From Choristoneura fumiferana (lineage: Eukaryota; Arthropoda; Insecta; Lepidoptera; Tortricidae), in contig NC_133485.1 in the NCBI RefSeq assembly GCF_025370935.1, positions 9,535,556 through 9,599,555 on the forward strand: a stretch of DNA of 64,000 bases. Direction: 5' to 3'. Numbering within the stretch: the first letter of the stretch is position 1; each line of letters starts with the position of its first letter. Below are positions 12,104 through 22,400 of the stretch, in pieces. Position numbers and translations under genes: made by a program. The notes under the pieces were generated by a model. That model was not told the DNA's origin and searched no databases. It saw only the letters and a program-made list of their open reading frames with translations.

Positions 12104-12411
12104 GGACCTTATAACACTAGCGATTTGCGGGCGAGCTGAAAGCGTGGCTAGCGCGCAGCGAGTTCTCAGGGATCGCGCAACGATATCGCCGCGAGCGCGC
12201 AACGATGTCGCTGTGAGCGCGCAGCGAGATAGCCGCGTATAGCGCCGAAGACGCCCTATTATTATTGTATGAGAGTCTACAATATGACGTTTTTGGTGCT
12301 ATACGCAGCTAACTGCGCGCTCGCAGCGACATCGTTGCGCTCTCCCAGCGAACTAGCTGCGCGCTCGCTTCGCTTTCAACTCGCCCGCAAATCGCTAGTG
12401 TGATAAGGCCC
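12104..12411. mobile_element. GC-rich fold-back MITE with repeated 'GCGCGCAGCGA' units
   Basis: The left arm 'ccttataacactagcgattt' and right arm 'aaatcgctagtgtgataagg' continue inward as long inverted repeats ('gcgggcgagctgaaagcg' against 'cgctttcaactcgcccgc'). Both arms carry tandem 'gcgcgcagcgag'/'gcgcgcaacgat' units. TAA flanks both sides (12101-12103, 12412-12414), a 3-bp duplication as in PIF/Harbinger elements. Confidence 0.75.
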
Positions 12412-12433
12412 TAATAGTTGGCTATGTCGTGGC

Positions 12434-12536
12434 ATGCCTTATTAGACCACAATCACAATCGTTTTCATTTCTTTCTGTCACACAGTGTGGGATGAGGGTA
12501 GAAAGAGACGGTAAACTTCTGCACGTTAGACAATAA
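12434..12536. repeat. 'TATTGTCTAA' hairpin repeat, copy 4
   Basis: 'gccttattagaccac' opens and 'cgttagacaataaaacg' closes it; the interior has the family blocks 'tttctttctgtcacac' and 'gatgagggtagaaagagacgg'. Confidence 0.5.
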
Positions 12537-12867
12537 AACGTACGACCTCCGTCAATTTCACGAAATGACCAGCTAAAATTGACCATAAGATGTCATGAGA
12601 ACAGGCTAGATGAGTTAGGTAAGGAAAACCAAATATTTTTTTGCATTTTTATCCTTCATTTTCACATCTTCATTTAGCGCCAGTTAAGTCTCCTAAAGTG
12701 ACGAAGTAGGCAAGTGTAAGTAGCGTGAATTTTACAACTTTCTTACATAATCACCGGACGAATAGTTATCTTATGTTGGTACATTATGAGATTATGTTAT
12801 GACTACTTATACCTACTTACATGCATTTCAAACATACTTTGAAAATTTTACTACAAATTTTATTGAT

Positions 12868-13067
12868 GAAGTGGTAGTAGTAGTGGAGGATGCTTTTAAG
12901 GTTCTGGACTGGAAAGGACGAGGCATTAACATTAATGGCGAGTACTTCACTCACCTTCGATTTGCTGACGATATTGTAGTCATGGCTGAGACCATAGAGG
13001 ACCTCAGTGCTATGCTCGCTGACCTCAGCACCGAGCGACCGAGTTGGCCTGAAAATGAAAATGGACA
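12868..13067 (+). pseudogene. RTE-type reverse transcriptase relic, upstream part
   Basis: Conceptual translation gives a stretch around WKGRGININGEY, LRFADDIVVMAETIEDLSAM and then, after a frameshift near 13033, VGLKMKMD. FADD is the catalytic palm motif of reverse transcriptases; the wording matches RTE-clade endonuclease-reverse transcriptases common in Lepidoptera. Reading resumes in the same order at 13953, after about 885 bp of inserted DNA. Both ends of the element are missing. Dead. Confidence 0.8.
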
Positions 13068-13952
13068 ATTATTTTATTAATTTATTTATTTGGAATAAAA
13101 TACTTATACATAATATTTCAATTTTCCGTCATCGAAAATACAAACTGAAATATAGATGCATAGAAAAACCAGAAAAATAAGACCAGCGCTGGGAATCGAA
13201 CCCAGGTCCTCGGCATTCTGTGCCACGTGCTATACCACTACACCACCACTCACTGCATCTATATTTAAGTTTGTATAATCGATATGGGTTTTACGAGATG
13301 ACCGTAAAAGTAACAAAAAATTTGGAATTGAAATAAATAATACAAAAAGATTCCAAAAAACCAATCTTAATTTTCCGTCAGACTCCAAACTAGGCTGCGT
13401 CTGTATCTTGGTAGTCTGCGAGTGTGATTACAGATTAACAATTATTCAATTATGATTATAATGTTACCGCTACGTCGAAATTTATACAATGAAATAAATT
13501 ATGTTAAACCTACAACTATAGCAGCCATTACAATTTCAGAAATAATAATTAAAACAAAATAAAAAAATAAAATTAGAATGTCCATTATTATTAACATTTA
13601 CAACCCAATAAGTTAAAAAGAACGATATCATAATTTAAAATTACAGATTAAAATTATAATAAGTTAAAAGTAATTAATTACATCAGTTAGAAAAAATAAA
13701 ATTCATTCAACAATAAAATTATTGATTTCAGTAAAGTATTAAAATTAAATAAGTCAAAATTAATAATTTCAGTTAGTACATTAGAATACTTAATTAAAAT
13801 GTCAAAACAATAGTGTCAGTGTGTGTGTGCGCGCGCGCGGGAACGTGTGCATTTGTTAACCTACTACAGCAGAATAATTTGATTTACCTATTTTATTTTT
13901 GGTGCTTGATGAGACTTTCAGTTTCGCTATAAGTACGTCAAAGTCCGTACAA
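13068..13952. mobile_element. Insertion splitting the RTE relic
   Basis: The RTE coding text stops after 'atggacaa' and resumes at 'acaagacgaaagtc', so everything between was inserted. It contains a complete SINE (13132-13368), an AT-rich core (about 13430-13800, many 'aaaattaataa'-type words) and a short GT/GC run near 13818. Boundaries to within a few bases; 'acaa' on both sides may be the target duplication. Confidence 0.6.
13132..13368. mobile_element. SINE family 2, copy 2, with 12-bp target duplication
   Basis: Flanked by a perfect 12-bp repeat 'aattttccgtca' (13120-13131 and 13369-13380). The tRNA-like core (B-box 'ggttcgattcc', A-box-like 'tggtgtagtggt') reads on the minus strand. 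It is bracketed by 'atacaaactgaaatatagat' and its near-perfect inverse near 13256. The tail ('acgagatgaccgtaaaagta' to 'ccaatctt') is on the plus strand. Core and tail therefore point in opposite directions inside one insertion. Confidence 0.8.
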
Positions 13953-14060
13953 GACGAAAGTCATATCTAATGTCCATGTTTTGCCAGCTCCCGTAATAGT
14001 CGGAGGCTCTGCGCTCGAAGTTGTTAACGACTATGTATACCTGGGACTTACTTGCCTTTA
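13953..14060 (+). pseudogene. RTE-type reverse transcriptase relic, downstream part
   Basis: Translates as KTKVISNVH, PAPVIVGGSALEVV and NDYVYLGLTC. This is the thumb-side sequence that directly follows the FADD region of RTE reverse transcriptases, so it continues 12868-13067. A stop follows at once. Confidence 0.75.
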
Positions 14061-15633
14061 CGTTTGATAAGGGGATTGCCCCCTAAATACTAAAACCTAG
14101 GTACGTAGGAAAGTTACTCTAAACAGTGTTCTTCAATCTGTGGGTCGCTGACCCAGAAAGAGGGGGGGGGGGGGGTCGCGTTCTGATAAAGTTTGAAAAA
14201 CACTGCTCTAAAATATACAGCAACAGAGAAGAGTGGCGAAATATTGTGATTCTGACATCTGAAGGTGATTAAAAATTGAGGGAATAGAAAGGACAGAAAC
14301 AGATTTGTGGGCAGATGTTAGTGCTCGAGATCAAGACAGGAAAATTTGAATACAAAGAAAATTAAATTTGAATTCTGGAAAATGCCAGACTTAAACCCGA
14401 TCCGATCCTTATGAGCACCCAGGTCCTCATGTAACTTAGGTACTACATTTTACGTATAATTAAATCGCAACCTTGTTCCTGATAGCCCAATCTTGCATCA
14501 ATTGATGCAGCGGACCGGTGATCATTTTGCACAAGCCACATTATCATAAAACTATGATTAGCCTCGAGCTCGTGACTCATCTATTTTGACCGTAATTGCC
14601 CTCATTGACAGTGTTTTACTTACTTTATGCTATGCACACAAAATGGCTGCCGATGTTACTAAATAACATGTCATACCTACGAGTAGGAATGGTTTCAATA
14701 TTCTTGTGTACAAATGTCATTACTCGTAAATTCTACTAAGTGAGAGTGTCACCAAGTTACCTACTATAACCAATTTCAAACCAAGTGGTAAATCTCTGAT
14801 TTAAGTAAATTTCTGCTAATTACCAGAAATTAAGCAATTTTCTGCTAAGTATCAGAAAATGTAAGTACTTAAATTTTTTAGAATTTATTAACAGTAGGTA
14901 ATTGGGCCAACCAACTATTTTACCGACACTTTGGGCGTCTCCTGCGTTACCAAAAAATCCTACTTCCAACAAGGTTTTCACGGTGTAGGGTGGCATGTAT
15001 TCATGTACATCATCTATTAAATTACAGAAAAAACATGTTTACTTACAAAAATCTGCAATTGTTTGAAAAATGTTGCGGACAGATTAGTGTCGGTAAAAAA
15101 GTTGATTGACCCAATTACATTTTCATGAATGTTGAGATTACCTGCTTAACCACCGATTTAAATATACTTAAATTACTCACTAAATATGAAAAAAAATGCA
15201 CAATATTCGCACGTAGGCAAAAGTGTAGTATGCACTTAAATTGCACGAATAGACCTGTCTGTCAACAATAATGAATAGACCTGTCTGTCAACTTGAAAGT
15301 TCGACTTTAGCGACATATTCATTTTATAGGAACTTGAATAAAAATTGATAGACCACTTATTTTGCTGATGGTACATCCCTGAAGCGATCTCATCTCACAT
15401 CGGATAGATAAATATATTTTTTTTCGATTTTGTCTATTATTGTGTATTTATGTAAAAAAAGGCAATTTGAATGCCCTACGTGCTCATTTTAGCCTACTTA
15501 GTTTCAATGCCTCCCTTTTGCTGAGTGGCCTCTACAACTCCTTGTCCTTTGTCCGGTGCTCCGAAATGCTGTAAAAGCCATCTGAGGCTATAGGTTGACA
15601 AACGAGTCCTGGGCAAAAGAAAAGCGGCATATT
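14061..15633. other. Non-coding stretch
   Basis: No gene seen. Contains a small hAT-like MITE (14124-14205) with a G-rich run, a 20-bp direct repeat 'gaatagacctgtctgtcaac' near 15249 and 15275, and unique AT-rich DNA. Confidence 0.5.
14124..14205. mobile_element. Small hAT-like MITE
   Basis: The ends 'cagtgttcttcaa' and 'ttgaaaaacactg' are inverted repeats. 'ctctaaa' repeats directly at 14117-14123 and 14206-14212 (7 of an expected 8 bp). A run of about 15 G lies in the middle. Confidence 0.7.
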
Positions 15634-16003
15634 AAAAACCGGCCAAGAGCGTGTCGGACACGCCCAAAATAGGGTTCCGTAGCCATTACGAAAAAATTAA
15701 GTAATATTTTTATAAGGATTTCGTATTTTATACGGAATCTTCCAAGTTTTGGTATATTTTTATACCTTAGGCTGCTATTTACTCTTAAACTACTAATAAT
15801 AGATAAAAAAAAAATTATGAAATTTTGAATGTACCGATTTGTCGGCATAGCTTAGGTACATATATATCCGTGCAAAATTACAGCTTTCTAGCCTTGATAG
15901 TCCCTGAGAAAAGCCACGGATGGACGGACAGACAGGCAGACAGACAGACATGGCGAAACTATAAGGGTTCCGTTTTTGCCATTTTGGCTCCGGAACCCTA
16001 AAA
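15634..16003. repeat. 'GGGTTCCGTAGCCA' interspersed repeat, copy 2
   Basis: Colinear with 6607-7103 but missing about 120 bp of the middle. Ends 'ggccaagagcgtgtcggaca' and 'ggctccggaaccctaaaa'. Confidence 0.7.
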
Positions 16004-16399
16004 ATGGATTGGCAACACATTTTACAGACAAAAAAAACTCTCGCAAATAAATAGGGGGCACTCGCAAATGCGCGCATACAAATACAACCCAGTCAAACGT
16101 GTAGGTTCGAGGTTCGTTGTTCTTCAACGCCGACATAGACGGTTTGAAAATGCTGTCTTACAATGTCTTGTTGGTTCGCATATTCATGCGAATGTGAATT
16201 TTCAACTTTGCATTTGTCGCAATTCAATTTTGATTTACATTGCTGCTTGCCCTATTGATTTTTAGGGTTGCCAAGTCATTACATTGCTTGTGCCAGGCTC
16301 GCTTGTCCTGTTCCATTTGTCGGCCTAAACGTGATATGGACGTTCTGGTTGCAGGTGGCCACATGTGTGGTCGGTGACGCGAGCCAGCACTGCAGGAAG

Positions 16400-16466
16400 A
16401 TGAAGCCGCGAGGGGCGAGCGTCATGCACGCCTTCACCGCGCTCACCATGCTCACCATGGCTAATG
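16400..16466 (+). CDS. nompA: NompA-like exon 1: signal peptide
   Basis: Starts MKPRGASVMHAFTALTM and ends in phase 1 at 'gctaatg|gtaaat'. Basic start plus hydrophobic core is a typical secretion signal. The exon probably begins at 16356 after 'ggttgcag'. An upstream ATG at 16364 gives only a four-codon frame, so 16400 is the preferred start. Confidence 0.75.
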
Positions 16467-19400
16467 GTAAATCGTAATCCTAATCCTGCTAAATGCGAAA
16501 GTTTATGAGTATGTGTGTGTATGTTTGTTACTCCTTCACGCTAAAACCGCTGGACGAATTTGGGTGAAATTTGGTGTCTTGATAGCTGGATATCTGGAAC
16601 CACGCATAGGCTACTTTAAAAATCATGATATTCTCACGGGATAGGGATAAAATCTTAAAATAACTACCACTGGGCATAGACCATAGAGACATGAAATTCG
16701 GCATGGTTGTTTTTAATGCAACGTTTTTAACGACCACGATGTAATGTAAAATGATGTAAAGGTTTTCATCGGATTCTTTGGCACACTGGGACTGGGACTT
16801 TATTACTAGACCTAGAATTTTACATAGATACTCACTTTATGATGAAGACTTGTACCTAATAGGGACAGGTTTTGCGGAATTCCCCGCGATAGGGGAGCTC
16901 TGCAATGGGCGCAGGTATAAGCTGGTATGCTGGAAATAATATCCTGGAATAACACTTTTTACTTAGTGATTCACTAATTTGTTTGTTATAGGATGGACCG
17001 TGATTAGCTTTTCTAGCCAACCAATTAAGTTTTCTGTACAATAAATACCTGATATTTATTTTTCATGACAGGTCATTTTCTGTGACGTAGGTAGACATAT
17101 TGGGGTGTGGCACTGTCAATCAATATTTTGCAACATTTTTTTTGTAAACATCCTCATTTATCGTATAGGTGATTGGCAGCTCATGGGCAGCTCACACTAT
17201 ATCGCATAATATTTACTTTGATAATTAACGTATCACATCAGATGAACGATGTACTCGGGCATAGTAACGCGATTAATCTCACAGCAGTATGTTAATCTTC
17301 TTTACCTAAATACGATAATTATCATTAAATATATTATATTTCAGCCCAAACGACGTGTAACCAAGGAATGGGGAGAGTGATGTACGAGAGACTTCCAAAT
17401 CAACAACTTCACGGATTCGACGATGACGTCGTAAGTATGACGAAATAGATAAATGTTTTTGTTACTTTTGTTACCTCAGTAACACTCTTCTCAAATGTTG
17501 AATGAAGCCATGAAGGATAACAATATTGATAAAATGTTTTTAATTTACACAGGTACGTGAAACGGCGCCACCTTTTCGTGTTCTTGAAAAATGCCAAGAC
17601 TTGTGCCTACGTGACCGATCCGGGAACAGCTTGGTCAGGACCTGCAATTCCATAGATTTTCAACCTGGAGCGCGTATAGCTGCCTTCAGTCCGGAGCCAG
17701 AATATGAGGAATCTACCTGCTACTTGACTAGGGAACAGGCTGCACCAGAAGGCATTGGCACTCTGATGATAGTGCCCAACAGTGTCCATTTCAACGAAAT
17801 TTGTCTCACGTGTAAGTACCTATTTAAATCACGCGATCAACCCTGATATTATTATTATTATATTTAGCTTACAACTGTGCCCCACTGCTGGACAAAAGCC
17901 TCCCCTTTTTACAAGCTTTTATTTAGTTTCACCTGTCCCGTTGTCTATTTGTCTCTCTGTCTGTCTGTTTGTAATCAAATCTTGCAAGTTAAATTTGACC
18001 AATTTCCAGTAGTCAGGTTGACTTGAAATTTGGAATACTTATGTAAATCACGTGACAATACAATAATCTAGTAGTGCAATCCTGGTAGTTCAGCTAGGGT
18101 TGTCTCCGCGGGACGGAACTCTTCAACGGTTAATAGCATCGACTTGAAATTTGGTATGCAAATGTAGTTTGGGTGACAATGCAAGTACAGTCAACAAAAA
18201 CAACAGTCAGCAAAAAAAGCTTGCTTTAAAAATGAAATTTTTATGGTTAGGTTATTACTTCTATATCTCTCTATACAGAGCTATATTTGGCCGCTCGCCT
18301 AGGTTCCGCGTCTCTGTCATCTCGCCACCTCCGCTCTAAACCTCTGAACCCTAATAGCTCATTCGAATTTTATTAATGTTTTATCATTTTTAGCAAACCG
18401 TCCAGAACGTGAATGTCCTTCCCGACGCTACGTTTTTGAGAGACATGCCCGTAAACGCCTGAAACTACCGTCGTCAGATCTAAAGGAGATAATGGTTGCT
18501 AACCGCACTGAATGTGAGGATAAATGCTTGGGAGAGTTCAGTTTCGTCTGTCGGTCAGCTACATATGACTCAGCTCTGAGGACTTGCTCGCTGAGTAGGT
18601 TCACCAGAAGAACCCACCCTGAATTACTAGAAGACGATCATAACGCAGATTACTTGGAAAACACTTGTTTAAACGGTACGAATGTAGTAATTAAAATTGT
18701 AAAGAACAGCCAATCCTCTAGATCAAAAATAAATAAGTATCTAAGTAAGTATACCTGAGTTAAATTTGATTTTCAGCTGAAAGGAGATGCGATGGTCTAG
18801 CTGTATTTATAAAAGAAGAAAACAAACGTCTCGGAGGACCTTTTGAGGCCGATGTCTTCTCCAATATGACGTTAGATGAATGCCAATCTATGTGCGTCCG
18901 TGCCGAAAAGTAAGTGACCTGTTTAGGTTTTGAAATCAATAAACAAAATTGCATCCAGTAGGTGTGCTCAGCGGGTGGTTTCAACGTTTGTTGCAGGTAT
19001 TTTTGTCGGTCCATCGAGCATGACGCAATGACGCGCCAGTGCGTTCTCTCTGAAGAAGATTCGGTATCTCAAAAGGATGATGTGACCGTCAGTGCATCGC
19101 TAACTCATCACTTTTATGACCTTGTTTGTCTCGACAATCGTGAGTTTCTTTTGTTTTCTCGTCATAACACTTTATCTGCTTTTAGGCTAACAAAACTAAA
19201 CTAAATTATGTACTTACTCACTGAGTCGTTTACTTGTGTTAAATTGTACATAATTGTAGACAATCAATCAACTAATTGACTGACGAAGCTAACAATATAA
19301 TCATTTGCTTCAATGCTAAGGTGAATGTCATAATAGAGTATGATGTCGAAATAAGGTTTTTCTCACAATTATGATCAGTCTCTCATCGGGTGACAGCTCG

Positions 19401-22400
19401 CGGCACGGAGTACCCGGACAACAGTGTGACGTCACACTTGTTCTCACCGGGCCGGCGGCCGGACACGGCCTTCCAGCGCTACCGGAACAGCCGCATCACT
19501 GGCGAATTCCATTCGGAAATCACCGGACGTTCCCTCAGCGAGTGCCTCGATGAATGCCTCCGACAAACCAGCTTTCAATGCAGGTACGCACAGTCAACTA
19601 AGTAATTAAAATAGGTAAGTGATTACTTTTGTACTTTGTCACTTTCAATCGTTACATGATTTCGTATGGCTTTTCAAACATGAGGTTAAAGTGACAAGGT
19701 ACAAAAGTTTTTTTTATTCGACTGGATGGCAAACGAGCAAGTGGGTCTCCTGATGGTAAGAGATCACCACCGGCCATAGACACCTGCAACACCAGGGGGA
19801 TTGCAGATGCGTTGCCAACCTAGAGGCCTAAGATGGGATACCTCAAGTGCCAGTAATTTCAGTTAAAGTGATCACTTATTTATTAGGTTGACTGTACAAA
19901 TCTTTCAACGAGTATTTTTCAAACATGACCTGAAAAAACAGTCCTAGATATAAAGATTGATTTTTTGGAATCTTATTGTATTTTTTATTTCAATTCAAAA
20001 AGTTTCTTTCTTTTCTTTTTTTTTTCTTTTTGTATTATCTATATAGTCCTTATTTCAATCAAACCACCCATTATTGTTCGTTGACAAAGTGTCAATTTCA
20101 TCACAAGCAGTGTTTTTATGCCAAACGAATTCGCGCCAAACGTGCCGATCCATAACACATTCGAGTTCATTGTCTGATAATGAATGACACATAAATTTTA
20201 TAAAAAATATGCTTGTTGCAGATCAGCTGTGTACAGCGATCGTGCGAGAACCTGTCGACTTAGCAGATACAACCAGAAAGACGGCATGAGACTACTCTAC
20301 GATCCTGACTTTGATTATTACGAGAATCTGATGCGTAAGTATAACTAAGTATGTTGAATTACCTCGTCACTATAACGGAAGAGTTCAATGAGCACTTTAC
20401 AGTTTCAATTGGTGTCTAATAAAAGTGAGGGCAGTGACGTACGAGGCTGATACTACATAGATACTGTCATCTAAAGATATAAGTGATCCATTTGATAGGC
20501 CACAACAAGGCACGCGGTCGCAGTCGACCCGATCCTACGCCATTGAACCTATCTGCGGTCCCGAAATAGAACGAGCCCTAATTGAGTGAATTACTCAACA
20601 GGATAATGATGTTCACAACATCTATATCAGTTCTATGGCCCGGATATAATGTTACTGAATAGCAAAGTTATCTTATGTGACCAAAAAGTTGAAAAAGAAC
20701 AGATCAGATAAGTTGATAGGTATTAATGCGGTAAACTAGACCAGAGATATAGATTTGTTGTTCGACCTTCCTTTTCTAGTACATCTATCTATAATTGGCC
20801 CTTTTGTATTGTTTTTCATTGTACATAACTACTTATGATGGATAAAATCCCCGGTAGACCTGGTTTGACTTATTTGAATGGTTTCTCAATCACAGGGACG
20901 TAGGTCCGAGCCCCGGATGCACCTCTAAGTTTTTCTTCATAATTTGGAATCTATATGCGAAATTATATTTGAATTTTAATTTTAAATCGGAGGGAAACAT
21001 CGTAAGGAAACCTGTGAAGCAATTGAACCATGTGTGTGATACCAATCCGCACTGGGGCAACGTGGTAACCAAGCTCTCTTAATCTGAGAGGCGTGCTAAG
21101 TAGAGAGACGCTTAGAGAGATGTACGACGGTTATGTATTGTTATTTGTGTGGGAGCAGACCAGCTAGTGAGTGGTGAGGCGGATGCGAGCGGCGGGTCGC
21201 AGGCGCCGTGGGGGCGGCCATCATCAGGTTCGGTGCATGGTAGACGACGCTTGAGGCATCAGCTTTTGTATAATGCATGGCAGATTTATACTGGGGCAAT
21301 GCGAAACCTGTTATACCTATTATCCCAAGCACAGAACTAATGATAAAAGGAATAGAAAATGTCGAGCGAGCTAAGAAATAAACCGCGTATTTGGCTAAAA
21401 TGTTACCATTATTATTTATTTTCGTAGTTCGGTCTGTTCTAAGTTAAGTTCGAAGCTATGCAAAGAAGTTGCGGGAGCGATTGCGGAAGGAAATATAATT
21501 TCTCTATTTCTTTTATTACTAACGTTCTGTGGTTTTAACTTCAACCCGTCTTTTTAGTTTTTATTCAACGGTATATTACCTAGCCTGACTTGTAAATGTG
21601 TCAATGTAAATCTGTCTTTAGTTACGTAGAAAGTTTGTTCTCCGAATCTATAGAGCGTTTTCTTGAAGGGGTAGGTACCTATGTAACGTAAGTAATTAAG
21701 TAGCAGCAGTAGTCGTAGAAATCGTAGTTAGTAGTAATGTTTCATTATTTCATTTGTTTGATATTCATAGGAGTGGCCATATATTTATTAGGTGTTGCGT
21801 AGTTACCATTCCTTGTAGTCTGTAGAAATTAGTTGTAGTTAAGTATATACCTACTCACTTATATTTGTTATTTATTGCTAGTTATGTTATTTTATTATCC
21901 TGTATTTAGTTTTGGTCTTCTTTTTTTCAATACGCATGCCTCTTTGCGGTTAGCTTAGTTTACAGGTAGAGGTGTTCAAATGTACCTACACCTTACTACC
22001 TACCTAGATACCTAATAAGTTTCTTGTTATTAAAATTGTTATTGTACAGCTTCAAAAGCGAAATGTTGTATTTAAAATGTAGATTTTTACATATTTTTTT
22101 CTTAATGATAATTGAATGCACCCTCTAGTAGACACATTAGAAAGATTTTTCCGGATGCAAATCTACAGTTCTATATCAAGTTTAGCTGTTGGTATAAATC
22201 TTAACTTATTCCCATCACCAACTAATCTTCTTGACTATTCAGGTGGTAATGGTGACCGAGATCGCGACCGCGACCGCGACCGGGACCGCTACCCTGCCGG
22301 CGTCGATCGTTACCCTGACGACGACCGCTATTCTTCCGACGACGAGCGGTACGGTGGACGACCGGACCGGTACCCCGACGACCGCTACCCGGCCGGACCC

